Shown: piece by piece, positions 56,901 to 64,000 of the stretch
Numbering within the stretch: the first letter of the stretch is position 1
Layout: each line of letters starts with the position of its first letter
From: Bolinopsis microptera
Taxonomy: Eukaryota > Ctenophora > Tentaculata > Lobata > Bolinopsidae
NCBI RefSeq assembly: GCF_026151205.1
Contig: NC_087083.1
Location: 928,001 to 992,000, forward strand
Reading direction: 5' to 3'
Length of the DNA stretch: 64,000 bases
Notes under the pieces: model-generated
Told to the model about the DNA's origin: nothing
The model's input: the letters and a program-made list of their open reading frames with translations, nothing else
Database searches by the model: none
Program-made: the position numbers and the translations under genes

Positions 56901-59185
56901 AGCAGTAACAGATCCCATTAGTATCGCTTATCTTGGTTAGAACTGTATCCACTAACATGACCTATATTTTGGGGGCCACCTATATTCTGGGGGTCATATA
57001 CCTGTATACTATAAACGTTATTATTATTTATTATGGGTTATTCAATAAACTTTAAGTCAACTACCAGGCACGAGCAGAACAAGTTGAGATGAAAAAGATG
57101 GCTGACACCTCGCAAGATACGGGTGAAATCTCGCAAGAGCCCGGCGACACCTCGCAAAAGATGGGTGGCACCTCGCAAGAGTCCGGTGACACCGTACAAG
57201 AAAAAGGTGAGACCTTACAAGAGGTGAGTGACACCTCACAAGAGATGGATGATAGCTCAAAAGATATCTCTTCTAGTTCTACGGTAGGTCGGCACAGCTG
57301 ATCGGCTTTGAGGACAACGATCTCTATGCTTCTATGCTTTCAATTCATGAGTCATTTTGACTTTTTTACTATAACACAAAAAAGTCAATTAATATTTTAA
57401 CTGGTAAGGCCTTTTAGTTTCAAGTGAGTGGTCGTTTAAACAATTGCACATAATCGCAGGATCACAGCATCGGTGCATATTGGGAAGCAGCAAAACACGA
57501 CCCCAGCAAAATCCCCCTCGTGAAAGAGAATCCGTCTCATAAATGTGAACTTATACCTCGTTCTTTAAAGATCTCACTGGTATGTCTCTGCGTGTTCAAC
57601 TACTTTGACACGGTGACTGACCTGATTACTACTGCTGGAATGTTCAGAGATGGTAAAAATGTTTTGGGACAACTTTCTATAGCCTCCTTTTCTTTAGGGC
57701 TTGTATCTAAGAGTTTACTGACAAAATTTGTATATTTTCCAGGTACAGGTATTTCTCTGAGAGTCTTTCTGAGAGATTTTCTTTCGCTTTTCACATTTAC
57801 TAGTACGCAAGTTTTCATTTTTAAGAATTTTATCATCACTCATCCAGAGAATACATATGATCGCCGCAGATGTACAATTTATGATGCGAAAACATGCACT
57901 AAGACAAGCTGGTGTGACAATATTAGCCACAAATTGAGGTGTCTGAACAGCGCGGTCATTGCAGAAAAGATGTTTGAGAACCAACCACAACTGATCCTAC
58001 AACTCATTAACATAGCTCCAGAATATCTGGCACCAAAACCCCAAGAGCACGATTTCTTCTTCTACTTGGAGCTTGGGAAGCTTATATCACTGTTCACAAC
58101 AATAATTTCACTCACAAGATCTTGTGTTAGTTGGAACTTCAATACAAACGAGTTAGATCCGAGAAAATTCAATTTCCACTCGATCGGGAAAGGTTTCAGC
58201 TCAATTCACCCCCAAAAGTGGCTGCTGTTTCTCATCCATTTTACAGCTTTAGCTGGCAAAATACTGGTGGTTGTTTTGTTAATGATACTGGTAAACCATG
58301 ACTTCTCAAAACAAATCGAGTTGGGATCATGCTCTCTCTCCACAGCAATACACATAATCACAACAAAAGACTCCGACTCTAGCTGTTTTTTTTGGTACTA
58401 AAGTTCTGTGGCTACTGTCTCTATACGTTTTCTCCTACTACATCTGCTTAGTTGTATTAGCAATATCGTTTACAACTATGGTTTTCTGCAGGGTGAAGGT
58501 ATCTAGGAACAAACTTGATGCTTTCTTTGGTGGTGCCTACAACAGCACTGTACACTTTCCATTTGATATTGTCCTTCTTCAAAAACATTTCATGTTATAC
58601 TGGACCAACCATCTACCTAACGCTAAGATGCTAACATTTGCTCTAAAGGTTGTTCCCTCACTCCTAGGAGCAACAGGAACAGCTATTCTCACGGCCATGA
58701 TCAACACAAGAGGAGATGAGAGTTTCACTAACGTTGCTACAGGGATCATTCCATCTTATCTAACCTACACAGCTATAGCAGTAGACATAGTCCACCTAAT
58801 AAGTCTCCTTGTAATGGTATATTGGGCTGATCCACAACATGTCCAATCTCTATCAGATGAGAAAATAGTAGACATCCTCATTCAGACGAAGAAAATCGAC
58901 GATACTATCGACGTATCGTGTTCAAGGAAAGCAAGCGATATCATCAGGGAGGCGATTACAGAAATTGACAGTTTTGGCGTCTACAAAAAGGATATACAAG
59001 AAGATCTGTTAAAAGAGGCTAAGAAACCCTCAAGAGAATCTTACGGTCGTCCAACAAAATCGAAATGGGTGGAATTCATGAGAGAAGTGAAACAAGCATG
59101 GTATAATGTAATGTTCGAGTATGGGAATGTGGCGGAAGAAGACCCCGAAGAAGACTCCGAAGAAGCTGTATATCTTTCGGTGTGA
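44877..59185 (+). CDS. Receptor-like gene: signal peptide, SUEL lectin, Cys-rich repeats, six sushi domains, variable stalk exon, XK-related-like membrane domain
   Basis: Exons: 44877-44943, 45175-45407, 45568-45745, 45911-46066, 46400-46495, 47033-47128, 47389-47484, 47594-47689, 47841-47936, 49165-49260, 49522-49665, 49813-49995, 50198-50377, 50536-50721, 50845-51027, 51286-51468, 51615-51797. Then comes one of five stalk exons (52759-52964, 53942-54147, 54642-54847, 55325-55530, 57078-57283), then 57460-59185. Exons 1-17 all join in frame and every internal module from exon 4 on is phase 1-1. Stalk exons can enter in phase 1 and leave in phase 0, and the last exon enters in phase 0, so one stalk exon joins ectodomain to membrane domain. 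The extracellular half suggests carbohydrate or protein binding. Linking the halves into one transcript is inference from splice phase; they could be two genes. Confidence 0.6.
45175..45407 (+). CDS. Receptor exon 2: SUEL/rhamnose-binding lectin domain
   Basis: Encodes the galactose-binding lectin (SUEL) pattern: FTLHC near the start, [10 protein letters not shown], then several cysteines, and [13 protein letters not shown], matching the family's F.gDPC.g..KyL.V block. The domain finishes across the intron in exon 3 with LHYEC, the expected final cysteine. This confirms the join 45407/45568. Confidence 0.8.
45568..49665 (+). CDS. Receptor exons 3-11: cysteine-rich ephrin-receptor-like repeats
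   Basis: Exons 3 and 4 each encode a longer Cys module ([24 protein letters not shown]). Exons 5-10 are six modules of exactly 96 bases following the pattern [13 protein letters not shown]...N.....CG, which resembles GCC2/GCC3 (ephrin-receptor-like) repeats. Exon 11 is a longer variant. All are phase 1-1, so any number can be skipped or duplicated without frame change. Exons 5 and 6 are 94/96 identical with two silent differences. Confidence 0.8.
46560..46665. repeat. Three consecutive perfect or near-perfect hairpins in receptor intron 5
   Basis: The first palindrome at 46562-46602 is centred on CTCAGGACCTGAG. The second is TTAACACGTGTTAA at about 46602-46616. The third at 46624-46662 is centred on GAGTCAGACTC, with arms AGAGCATAAA and TTTATGCTCT. 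They are packed with almost no spacer. Confidence 0.8.
48021..49098. mobile_element. TA-flanked transposon built of a mirrored word, in receptor intron 9
   Basis: Both ends start CGGGTAWATGCCTCACAGAA in inverted orientation and are flanked by TA (48019-48020 and 49099-49100). The word GCCTCACAGAATGGCCA, with small variants, occurs forward at about 48030, 48210 and 48376 and reversed at about 48542, 48700, 48727, 49056 and 49075. No transposase is visible. The TA duplication suggests a Tc1/mariner-like mechanism. Confidence 0.78.
49813..51797 (+). CDS. Receptor exons 12-17: six sushi/CCP domains
   Basis: Each of the six exons (180-186 bases, phase 1-1) encodes one complement-control-protein module: C.ELP at the start, a V.L.C.PG or V.V.C..GY motif, G..T.TC, a tryptophan or aromatic position, and a final P.C. 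The tryptophan is kept in exon 16 ([10 protein letters not shown]) and replaced by Y or F in the others. Sushi modules typically bind proteins or glycans at the cell surface. Confidence 0.88.
51798..52758. other. Receptor intron with a LINE 3' fragment
   Basis: Holds the minus-strand LINE piece at 51941-52380, then AT-rich sequence up to the first stalk-exon copy. Confidence 0.6.
51941..52380 (-). pseudogene. LINE 3' fragment with (AGT)n tail
   Basis: A 109-codon minus ORF contains [18 protein letters not shown] and [15 protein letters not shown]. This is the C-terminal region found after the RT in the LINE at 32.4 kb (RRLKMAGHCIRHP, RGRPRQSYL). The 3' tail at about 51943-51955 is (AGT)n on the plus strand, the same style of tail. 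Confidence 0.72.
52759..52964 (+). CDS. Stalk exon copy A
   Basis: 206 bases after a GAGCAG acceptor, ending ACG before GTAGGT. Encodes seven-residue repeats of the type DTSQESG. It lacks the upstream CTACCAG context seen in copies B-E and is the most diverged. Confidence 0.55.
53942..54147 (+). CDS. Stalk exon copy B, with an early stop
   Basis: Same 206-base module, but the second codon position reads TAA (GAATAAG instead of GAACAAG). Inclusion would truncate the protein before the membrane domain. Confidence 0.5.
54251..54547 (+). repeat. (GGGA)n array 1
   Basis: About 300 bases of GGGA repeats with a few interruptions (GGAAG, GTGATG, GAGAGGA). Glu/Gly/Arg and Ser/Pro/Leu ORFs across it are artefacts. 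The G-strand could form quadruplexes. Confidence 0.95.
54642..54847 (+). CDS. Stalk exon copy C
   Basis: An open 206-base module with an intact GAGCAG acceptor and GTAGGT donor. Eight heptads rich in Ser, Thr, Gln, Glu and Asp, with no cysteine, suit an extended O-glycosylated stalk. Confidence 0.55.
54951..55232 (+). repeat. (GGGA)n array 2
   Basis: About 280 bases. It shares the tail interruptions (GTGATGGAGGGAGTGATGG) and downstream flank with array 1, so the whole cassette was duplicated. Confidence 0.95.
55325..55530 (+). CDS. Stalk exon copy D
   Basis: An open 206-base module, nearly identical to copies B and C, with intact splice signals. Confidence 0.55.
55634..55789 (+). repeat. 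(GGGA)n array 3
   Basis: About 155 bases, purer than arrays 1 and 2. Its 3' flank differs, marking the end of the tandem cassette block. Confidence 0.95.
55897..57003. mobile_element. Third large mirrored-word element, between stalk copies D and E
   Basis: The word GGCCCCCAGAATATAGG occurs forward at about 55900 and 56073 and reversed at about 56262, 56605, 56960 and 56980. ACAGG sits outside the first word and ACCTGT outside the last, so the ends are imperfect inverted repeats. No ORF with a known domain lies inside. Boundaries are approximate. Confidence 0.6.
57078..57283 (+). CDS. Stalk exon copy E
   Basis: An open 206-base module with intact splice signals, nearest to the membrane exon (177 bases upstream of its acceptor). 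It is separated from copy D by the mirrored-word element. Confidence 0.58.
57460..59185 (+). CDS. Membrane exon: XK-related-like multipass protein, one poly-T frameshift
   Basis: An ATCGCAG acceptor precedes the exon, and the frame opens [14 protein letters not shown]. About eight hydrophobic segments follow. [13 protein letters not shown] resembles the E..PQLxLQ motif of XK-related (XKR) scramblases, and the [11 protein letters not shown] segment resembles their TM2. The frame stops at 58401 just after a run of eight T (58385-58392). Dropping one T continues smoothly into [15 protein letters not shown] and on to the TGA at 59183-59185. The run is therefore a length error or polymorphism. The C-terminus is acidic ([10 protein letters not shown]). 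XKR assignment is by motif only; it could be another multipass family. Length is about 575 residues for this exon. Confidence 0.5.
58385..58392 (+). other. Frameshifting poly-T run in the membrane exon
   Basis: Eight T interrupt an otherwise continuous frame. Seven T would keep the frame from 57460 to 59185. Confidence 0.75.
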
Positions 59186-60011
59186 AGTGTGGTCACTAAT
59201 ATAATGATCAATAGAAGACAATTCGTATCAAAGGCTGAAAGCTTATTTAAGTTATTTCATTCAATTTCATCCCATTCCATTCATTTTATCATTCTTACTC
59301 AAACCATCTATTTTGTTATATTCTCTCTTCGGATATTTAGTACAGAAAACTGGTCTCCTAACATCAACAAACTATGTATTTACGGATTGTTACTATTTCC
59401 ATCTTAACCATTTGCGACAAAACCAACTTTATTATTGACAATTCAAGCAACTCATTGTTGTAACTATTGTTTTACGTAAACAATTTTCGACGATTGAACT
59501 GTTATACATATTATATCATAAGTGAATGTTTTTAAAGCATCATCATCTTTAAAACGACTTTTTGAAACTGAATTTTCTGACGCATGCAGAGTTCAGGCAA
59601 CAAAACTTTGGGTAAAAGTTCTTTAAACACGGACAATTTTGGCATGAAATTTGATTTCATTTGAGAGACGGAAAATTTAGACACAACTACTTCTGAAATA
59701 AGCCTTTTTCTAAACCATTAATTATTTTAAATGAATTTAAGATTAGTTTGATTTTAATCTTTTATTCAACAAATCGATTGTTTACTAGATCGAGTTTACT
59801 ATCGAGTTTACTATCATGAGATTGCTAATTTGATCTGCGATATTGTTTTATTACGTTTTTAGCAAGTATTTCAATGATATAATGTTATTGACCTTTTTAA
59901 AGAAATTACATTGTGTTTAAAGAGTGTTATGTCGATATTTAGAATCCTCTAGCTCAGCTGAGCTTCCCAAAAAACCGTAATCAACTTTTAGGAAACGTAA
60001 CCTCATAAATC
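59186..60011. other. Spacer between convergent receptor and dynein genes; no exon seen
   Basis: I looked here on the minus strand for the next dynein exon (the segment after LRRSG, expected to carry FIMDESN) and found none. AT-rich, no repeats of note. Confidence 0.55.
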
Positions 60012-60195
60012 TAACGTGACGTCATGAATCCAACGCGACGTCACAAAAATAACGTGACGTCACAAAAATAACGTGACGTCATGAATCTAACGTGACGTCA
60101 CCAAAATGACGTGACGTCATGAATCCAACGCGACGTCACCAAAATAACGTGACGTCACCAAAAGAAAGTGGACGTCACCAAAATAACGTGACTTC
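60012..60195 (+). repeat. 18-bp minisatellite of CRE-like TGACGTCA sites
   Basis: About ten units of AACGTGACGTCACNAAAAT. Most keep the palindromic TGACGTCA core of CREB/ATF sites. Lies just downstream of the last visible dynein exon. Confidence 0.88.
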
Positions 60196-60206
60196 ATAGA
60201 ACTCAC

Positions 60207-60974
60207 CAGATCGTCTTAGCACAGTCCTCAAGTCCTCATCAAATTCCTCCATGGAGTACTTGTTGTGCACCTTTATCTGGTAAACGTGAAGTCCGTTCAT
60301 CCACGCTACGAACCGTGAGAGTGTTGTCTTGCCTGGATATAGAGGGTCACGTGAGCGTATATAGAGGGTACGTGAGCGAGAATAGAGGGTCACGTAGAGC
60401 TCGTAAGGATATAAGAGGGTCACGTGAGCGAGATATAGAGGTCCGTGAGCGAGGTATAGAGGTCACGTAGACGAGATATAGAGGGTCACGTGAGCGAGAT
60501 ATAGTGAGGGGGCACGTGAGTGGAGTTATGATAGGAGGAGTCAGTGAGCGAGAGTATAGGCGGGTGTCACGTGGAGGCCGTGGGATTAGCTACGTGGGGT
60601 CACTGTGAAGTGAGATATAGAGGTCAGTGAGCGAGATATAGCGGGTCACGTGAGCGAGAAAAGGGGTCACGTGAGCGAGAATATAAGAGGGTAACGTGAG
60701 CGTGATATTGAGGGTTTACGTGAGCGAGATATAGAGGGTACTGTGAGCGAGAAATAGAGGGACACGTGAGCGTAGATATAGGGGTCAGTGAGGCGAGAAT
60801 ATATTGTGGGTTATCCGTGAGCGAGATATGAGGGGCTGTGAGCGAGAATAGAGGGTCACGAGAGCGAGATCTAGAGGGACACGTGAGCGAGGATATAGAG
60901 GGTCACGTAAGCGAGAAATAGAGGGTCCGTGAGCGAGATTATAGAGGGGTCACGTGGCGAAATATAGTAGGGGG

Positions 60975-61008
<34 letters not shown>

Positions 61009-63686
61009 GGTCACGTGATGCGAGATAAGAGGGTCACGTGATGGTGATATAGAGGGTCACGTGAGCGAGAAATAGAGGGTCACGTGAGCGATGATTAGAG
61101 GGTCACGTGAGCGAGATATAGAGGGTCACGTGAGCGAGATATAGAGGGTCACGTGAGCGAGATATAGAGGGTCACGTGAGCGAGATATAGAGGGTCACGT
61201 GAGCGAGATAATAGAGGGTCACGTGAGCGAGATATAGAGGGGTCACGGAGCGAGATATAGAGGTGTCACGTGAGCGGTTTAGCGGGTCACGTGAGCGAGA
61301 AATAGAGGGTCACGTGAGCGAGATATAGAGGGTCACGTGAGCGAGATATAGAGGGTCACGTGGCAGATATAGAGGGTCACGTGAGCGAGAAACTAGAGGG
61401 TCACGTAGAGCGGCTATAGAGGGTCACGTGAGCGGAGATATAGAGGGTCACGTGGCAGATATAGAGGGTCACGTAGGAGATTAGAGGGTCACGTGAGCGA
61501 GATATAGAGGGTCACGTAAGCGAGATATAGAGGGTCACGTGAGCGAGATATACAGGGTCACGTAAGCGAGATATAGAGGGTCACGTGAGCGAGATATAGA
61601 GGGTCACGTAAGCGAGATATAGAGGGTCACGTGAGCGAGAGGAATATTTAGGGTGTCCTAAAAAGGCAATCATGTGTACGTCAAAAGTATGCCAAAATTA
61701 CTGACAAAGGTTATGACAAAGTATGACAATGTCTGCAAAAGTACTGACAAAAGTACTGACAAAAACTATGACCAAAACACTGACAAAAGACTGACAAATT
61801 ACTTACAAAACACTGACAAAACACTGACAAAGTACTGACAAAACACTGACAAAACACTGACAAATTACTTACAAAACACTGACAAAACACTGACAAAACC
61901 TGGACAAAACACTGACAAATTACTGACAACGTACTGACAAAACACTGACAAATTAGTGACAAAGTACTTACCAGCTCCGCTGACCCCTATAAGAAGAAGA
62001 TGACCTTGGGGCTGTCTAAATATTCGATCTATCCTCAACACGTGTTCAAGGACCTCGTCAAACAGTACCAGGGACACATCCAGCTCTTCTTCGTAGAAAT
62101 ACTGTGTTAGTGAGTGTTAGTGAGTTAGGAGTGTTAGTGGTGTTAAGTGAGTGTTTTAGTGAGTGTTAGGGAGTAAGTGAGTTGTTAGTGAGTTAGTGAG
62201 TGTTAGTGAGTGTTAGTAAGTGTTAGTGAGTTAGTGAGTGTTGGAGAGTGTTAGTGAGTAAGTGAGTGTTAGTGAGTGTTAGTGAGTAAGTGAGTGTTAG
62301 TGAGTGTTAGTGAGTAAGTGAGTGTTAGTGAGTGTTAGTGAGTGTTAGTAAGTGTTAGTGAGTTAGTGAGTGTTGGAGAGTGTTAGAGTGTTAGTGAGTG
62401 TTAGTGAGTAGTTCAAGGAGTGGTGGTATCCTACGGCCATCGGGTGCATTGTGAAATGTTCAAGGCCTGAGTTTTTTAGGTGCTTTGGCCATTTTTAATC
62501 ATGGAGAACGTTCAGCTGTCTACCTTGAACAATTAACATACATTGAGTATAGCTTTAACAAACCTTGAGTCTAGCTTTAACATACTCTCTAAGCTCCTCT
62601 TGGTCAACAGGACTGTAGTCCTTACAGAGCCAGTTGGAGTATAGAATGGGGCGTTTTAACGCTTCTGCGTGGTCAGTAGAAGGGAAGTGCTTCTTGGCTA
62701 CCCCATCTATATTGTCGTTAGTCCACTTTCTCTCATCATCGTGGATTAATCTGGGGGATTAATTGATTAATTAATATGTTAAACTGGTGGACTTTAGATT
62801 AGTCTTAGACGTGATTGTGGATTTATAACCCTAAAGTGTAAATGCCAATTTCCTTTTAAAAGTTGCCGTTAATGAGAACTACAAATTAGCTAAAGTTTTA
62901 AACGGAAAATATCCTTTCTTATATCCAATAAATCCACAAACAAACATGAAATAAATCAGTCAAGATCTTCAAATCCGAATCAAAATACTCTAAGGTCCAA
63001 CCTATCTTGGAAGAGCCGGAGAGCTTCATGAGCCCATATCCTGACCAGACCCTCAACGGGTAGCGACTCGACCGCGCGCAGCGCCTCAGCGATACCTCTA
63101 ACCCATCTGGTCATTTCACGGGGTGAGTAAACGTAGTGAGGCTGGATGTCTTGGGTGAAGTTCTCTTGCGTCATCATGAAGGATTCTACCATGGCGTCTG
63201 TGAGAGGCTCCCAGTAGCCCTTGGTACGTTTGAGTTAGTACAGTTAAATGATGCATTTAAGGAAGTACATTTAAAGAAGTACATTCAAGTGATCATTTAA
63301 GTTAGAACATTTAAGTTAGTACTGCATTTAAGGAAGTACATTTAAAAAAGTACATTTAAGGAAAATGGTCTAATAAAGTTAAAGGTTTTGTTTATCGATA
63401 CAATTTCATATGACATTTATCCTCCCTGTAAGGAAAAATTGAAGTGCCGAACGTTCGTAATCGGTCAATTCATGAACATCAAATATAAAGTTAAATTTTG
63501 TATTAAAATGAAATAATAAAACCAATCATACAATTACAACATGTTGCATGCTCACATAACATTAACAACAGCTACCTGTAGAGAAGGGACCATCCTGAGC
63601 ATGGCCTGTTGAAAGTACCGTAGATCTGTTTAAGGGAGGCTGCTCCAGGGTAGTCAACATACACAATCGGTACGTGGCGTAGGAAT
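60207..63686 (-). CDS. DYNC1H1: Cytoplasmic dynein 1 heavy chain, five exons around AAA4
   Basis: Minus-strand motor-domain exons: 63576-63686 ([20 protein letters not shown]), 63002-63219 ([34 protein letters not shown]), 62564-62750 ([23 protein letters not shown]), 61972-62101 ([30 protein letters not shown]) and 60207-60332 ([36 protein letters not shown]). GVSGAGKTTL is the AAA4 P-loop of cytoplasmic dynein 1, split by the fourth intron. Splice phases agree throughout. In the first exon one G is missing in an AGGCCATG context, breaking the frame. The exon after LRRSG is absent from the window, although some 1,700 residues of the protein should follow. Upstream exons would lie beyond 64 kb. 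Confidence 0.9.
60337..61647 (+). repeat. 24-bp GTCACGTGAGCGAGATATAG minisatellite in the dynein intron
   Basis: About 50 imperfect units of GGGTCACGTGAGCGAGATATAGA. Units near 60.40-61.02 kb are full of indels, whereas 61.03-61.65 kb is much cleaner. A G40 run lies at 60978-61017. The splice acceptor of the last dynein exon (60333-60334) sits 3 bases from the array. Confidence 0.95.
61700..61968 (+). repeat. ACTGACAAA minisatellite in the dynein intron
   Basis: About 20 units of ACTGACAAAAC and variants (11-12 bp). It reaches to the GTAAGT donor of the exon at 61972. Confidence 0.9.
62104..62415 (+). repeat. GAGTGTTAGT minisatellite in the dynein intron
   Basis: About 30 units of GTGAGTGTTA with GTGAGTAA variants, lying directly upstream (minus sense) of the exon at 61972-62101. 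Longer-period units repeat after about 110 bp. Confidence 0.9.
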
Positions 63687-64000
63687 CTGAGGGTCGTTAA
63701 TTGGGTGAATTAGTTAATTAGCTAACTTTTCAATATCGTTTATTTTTTTTTTTTTTTCCTTTTTCTTTTTTTTTTTTTTTTTTTTTTTTTTTTATTTTTA
63801 AACTCAAACAACGTTGTCTAAACCCATAACTTGCTTGAAGCTTGGAATGAAACTTTAGATCATTCATTAGTAAAGTTTTAAGCAAAAAAGCAGAGATCTT
63901 GAGCATTTCTCAACCGCAAAATCACGTTACGTCACCATGTGACGTCAGGTCAATCACCGCACGTGAAAAGTCATGTCAACAACCAGTGACGTCATGTCCA
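63687..64000. other. Dynein intron: poly-T and CRE-like sites at the window end
   Basis: A T-rich run occupies 63744-63793. At 63925-63998 there are several GTGACGTCA, TTACGTCACC and GCACGTGAA sites, the same core words as the 60.0-60.2 kb array. No exon is seen. Confidence 0.5.

Noticed and set aside
52715-57260. Minus-strand ORFs with LVRCH repeats opposite the stalk exons
   Set aside because: The 21-bp repeat keeps both strands open. The plus frame has splice signals and matches neighbouring phases; the minus frame has neither.
60337-62415. Regular short repeats resembling a CRISPR array
   Set aside because: These are eukaryotic minisatellites without unique spacers, lying in introns.

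Overview
This is a eukaryotic, animal window. It holds spliced orthologues of metazoan genes with short GT-AG introns: the cytoplasmic dynein 1 heavy chain, the vesicle-tethering factor USO1/p115, and a GFOD oxidoreductase. It also holds a lectin/sushi receptor-like gene, AT-rich intergenic DNA and a dense load of non-LTR and DNA transposons. The phylum cannot be fixed from the sequence; a marine invertebrate (cnidarian, sponge or similar) would fit. Several frames break by single bases, some in homopolymer runs, so part of the breakage may be assembly error.

Layout. 1-4.8 kb: a nearly intact CR1/L2-like LINE. Its first protein fuses an AlkB-like dioxygenase to an SGNH esterase, and its second carries PHD finger, endonuclease and reverse transcriptase. 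4.8-34.7 kb: a transposon graveyard with no host gene that I can support. It contains decayed LINEs, a hAT transposase relic, Helitron-like elements, several MITE families and a 2.56-kb terminal-inverted-repeat element whose empty target site is present elsewhere in the window. 34.8-35.9 kb (minus): the first two exons of USO1. 36.5-37.7 kb (minus): an APEX1-type AP endonuclease with two frame breaks. 40.1-43.6 kb (minus): a complete nine-exon GFOD gene.

44.9-59.2 kb (plus): a large gene with signal peptide, SUEL lectin domain, cysteine-rich repeats and six sushi/CCP domains. All of these after the signal exon are encoded in symmetric modules. They are followed by five tandem copies of a Ser/Thr/Glu-rich stalk exon and one long exon for an XK-related-like multipass membrane domain. 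The splice phases allow all of this to be one receptor-like protein in which the five stalk exons behave as alternatives. 60.2-64 kb (minus): five exons of the dynein heavy chain around AAA4. The intron that splits the AAA4 P-loop is almost pure minisatellite built on GTCACGTG, and the rest of the dynein gene is not found downstream.

The most interesting recurring pattern is a transposon architecture. At least four unrelated elements (10.4-12.9, 13.7-14.1, 48.0-49.1 and 55.9-57.0 kb) are each filled with a private 14-20-bp word. The word runs forward in the left half and reverse-complemented in the right half.
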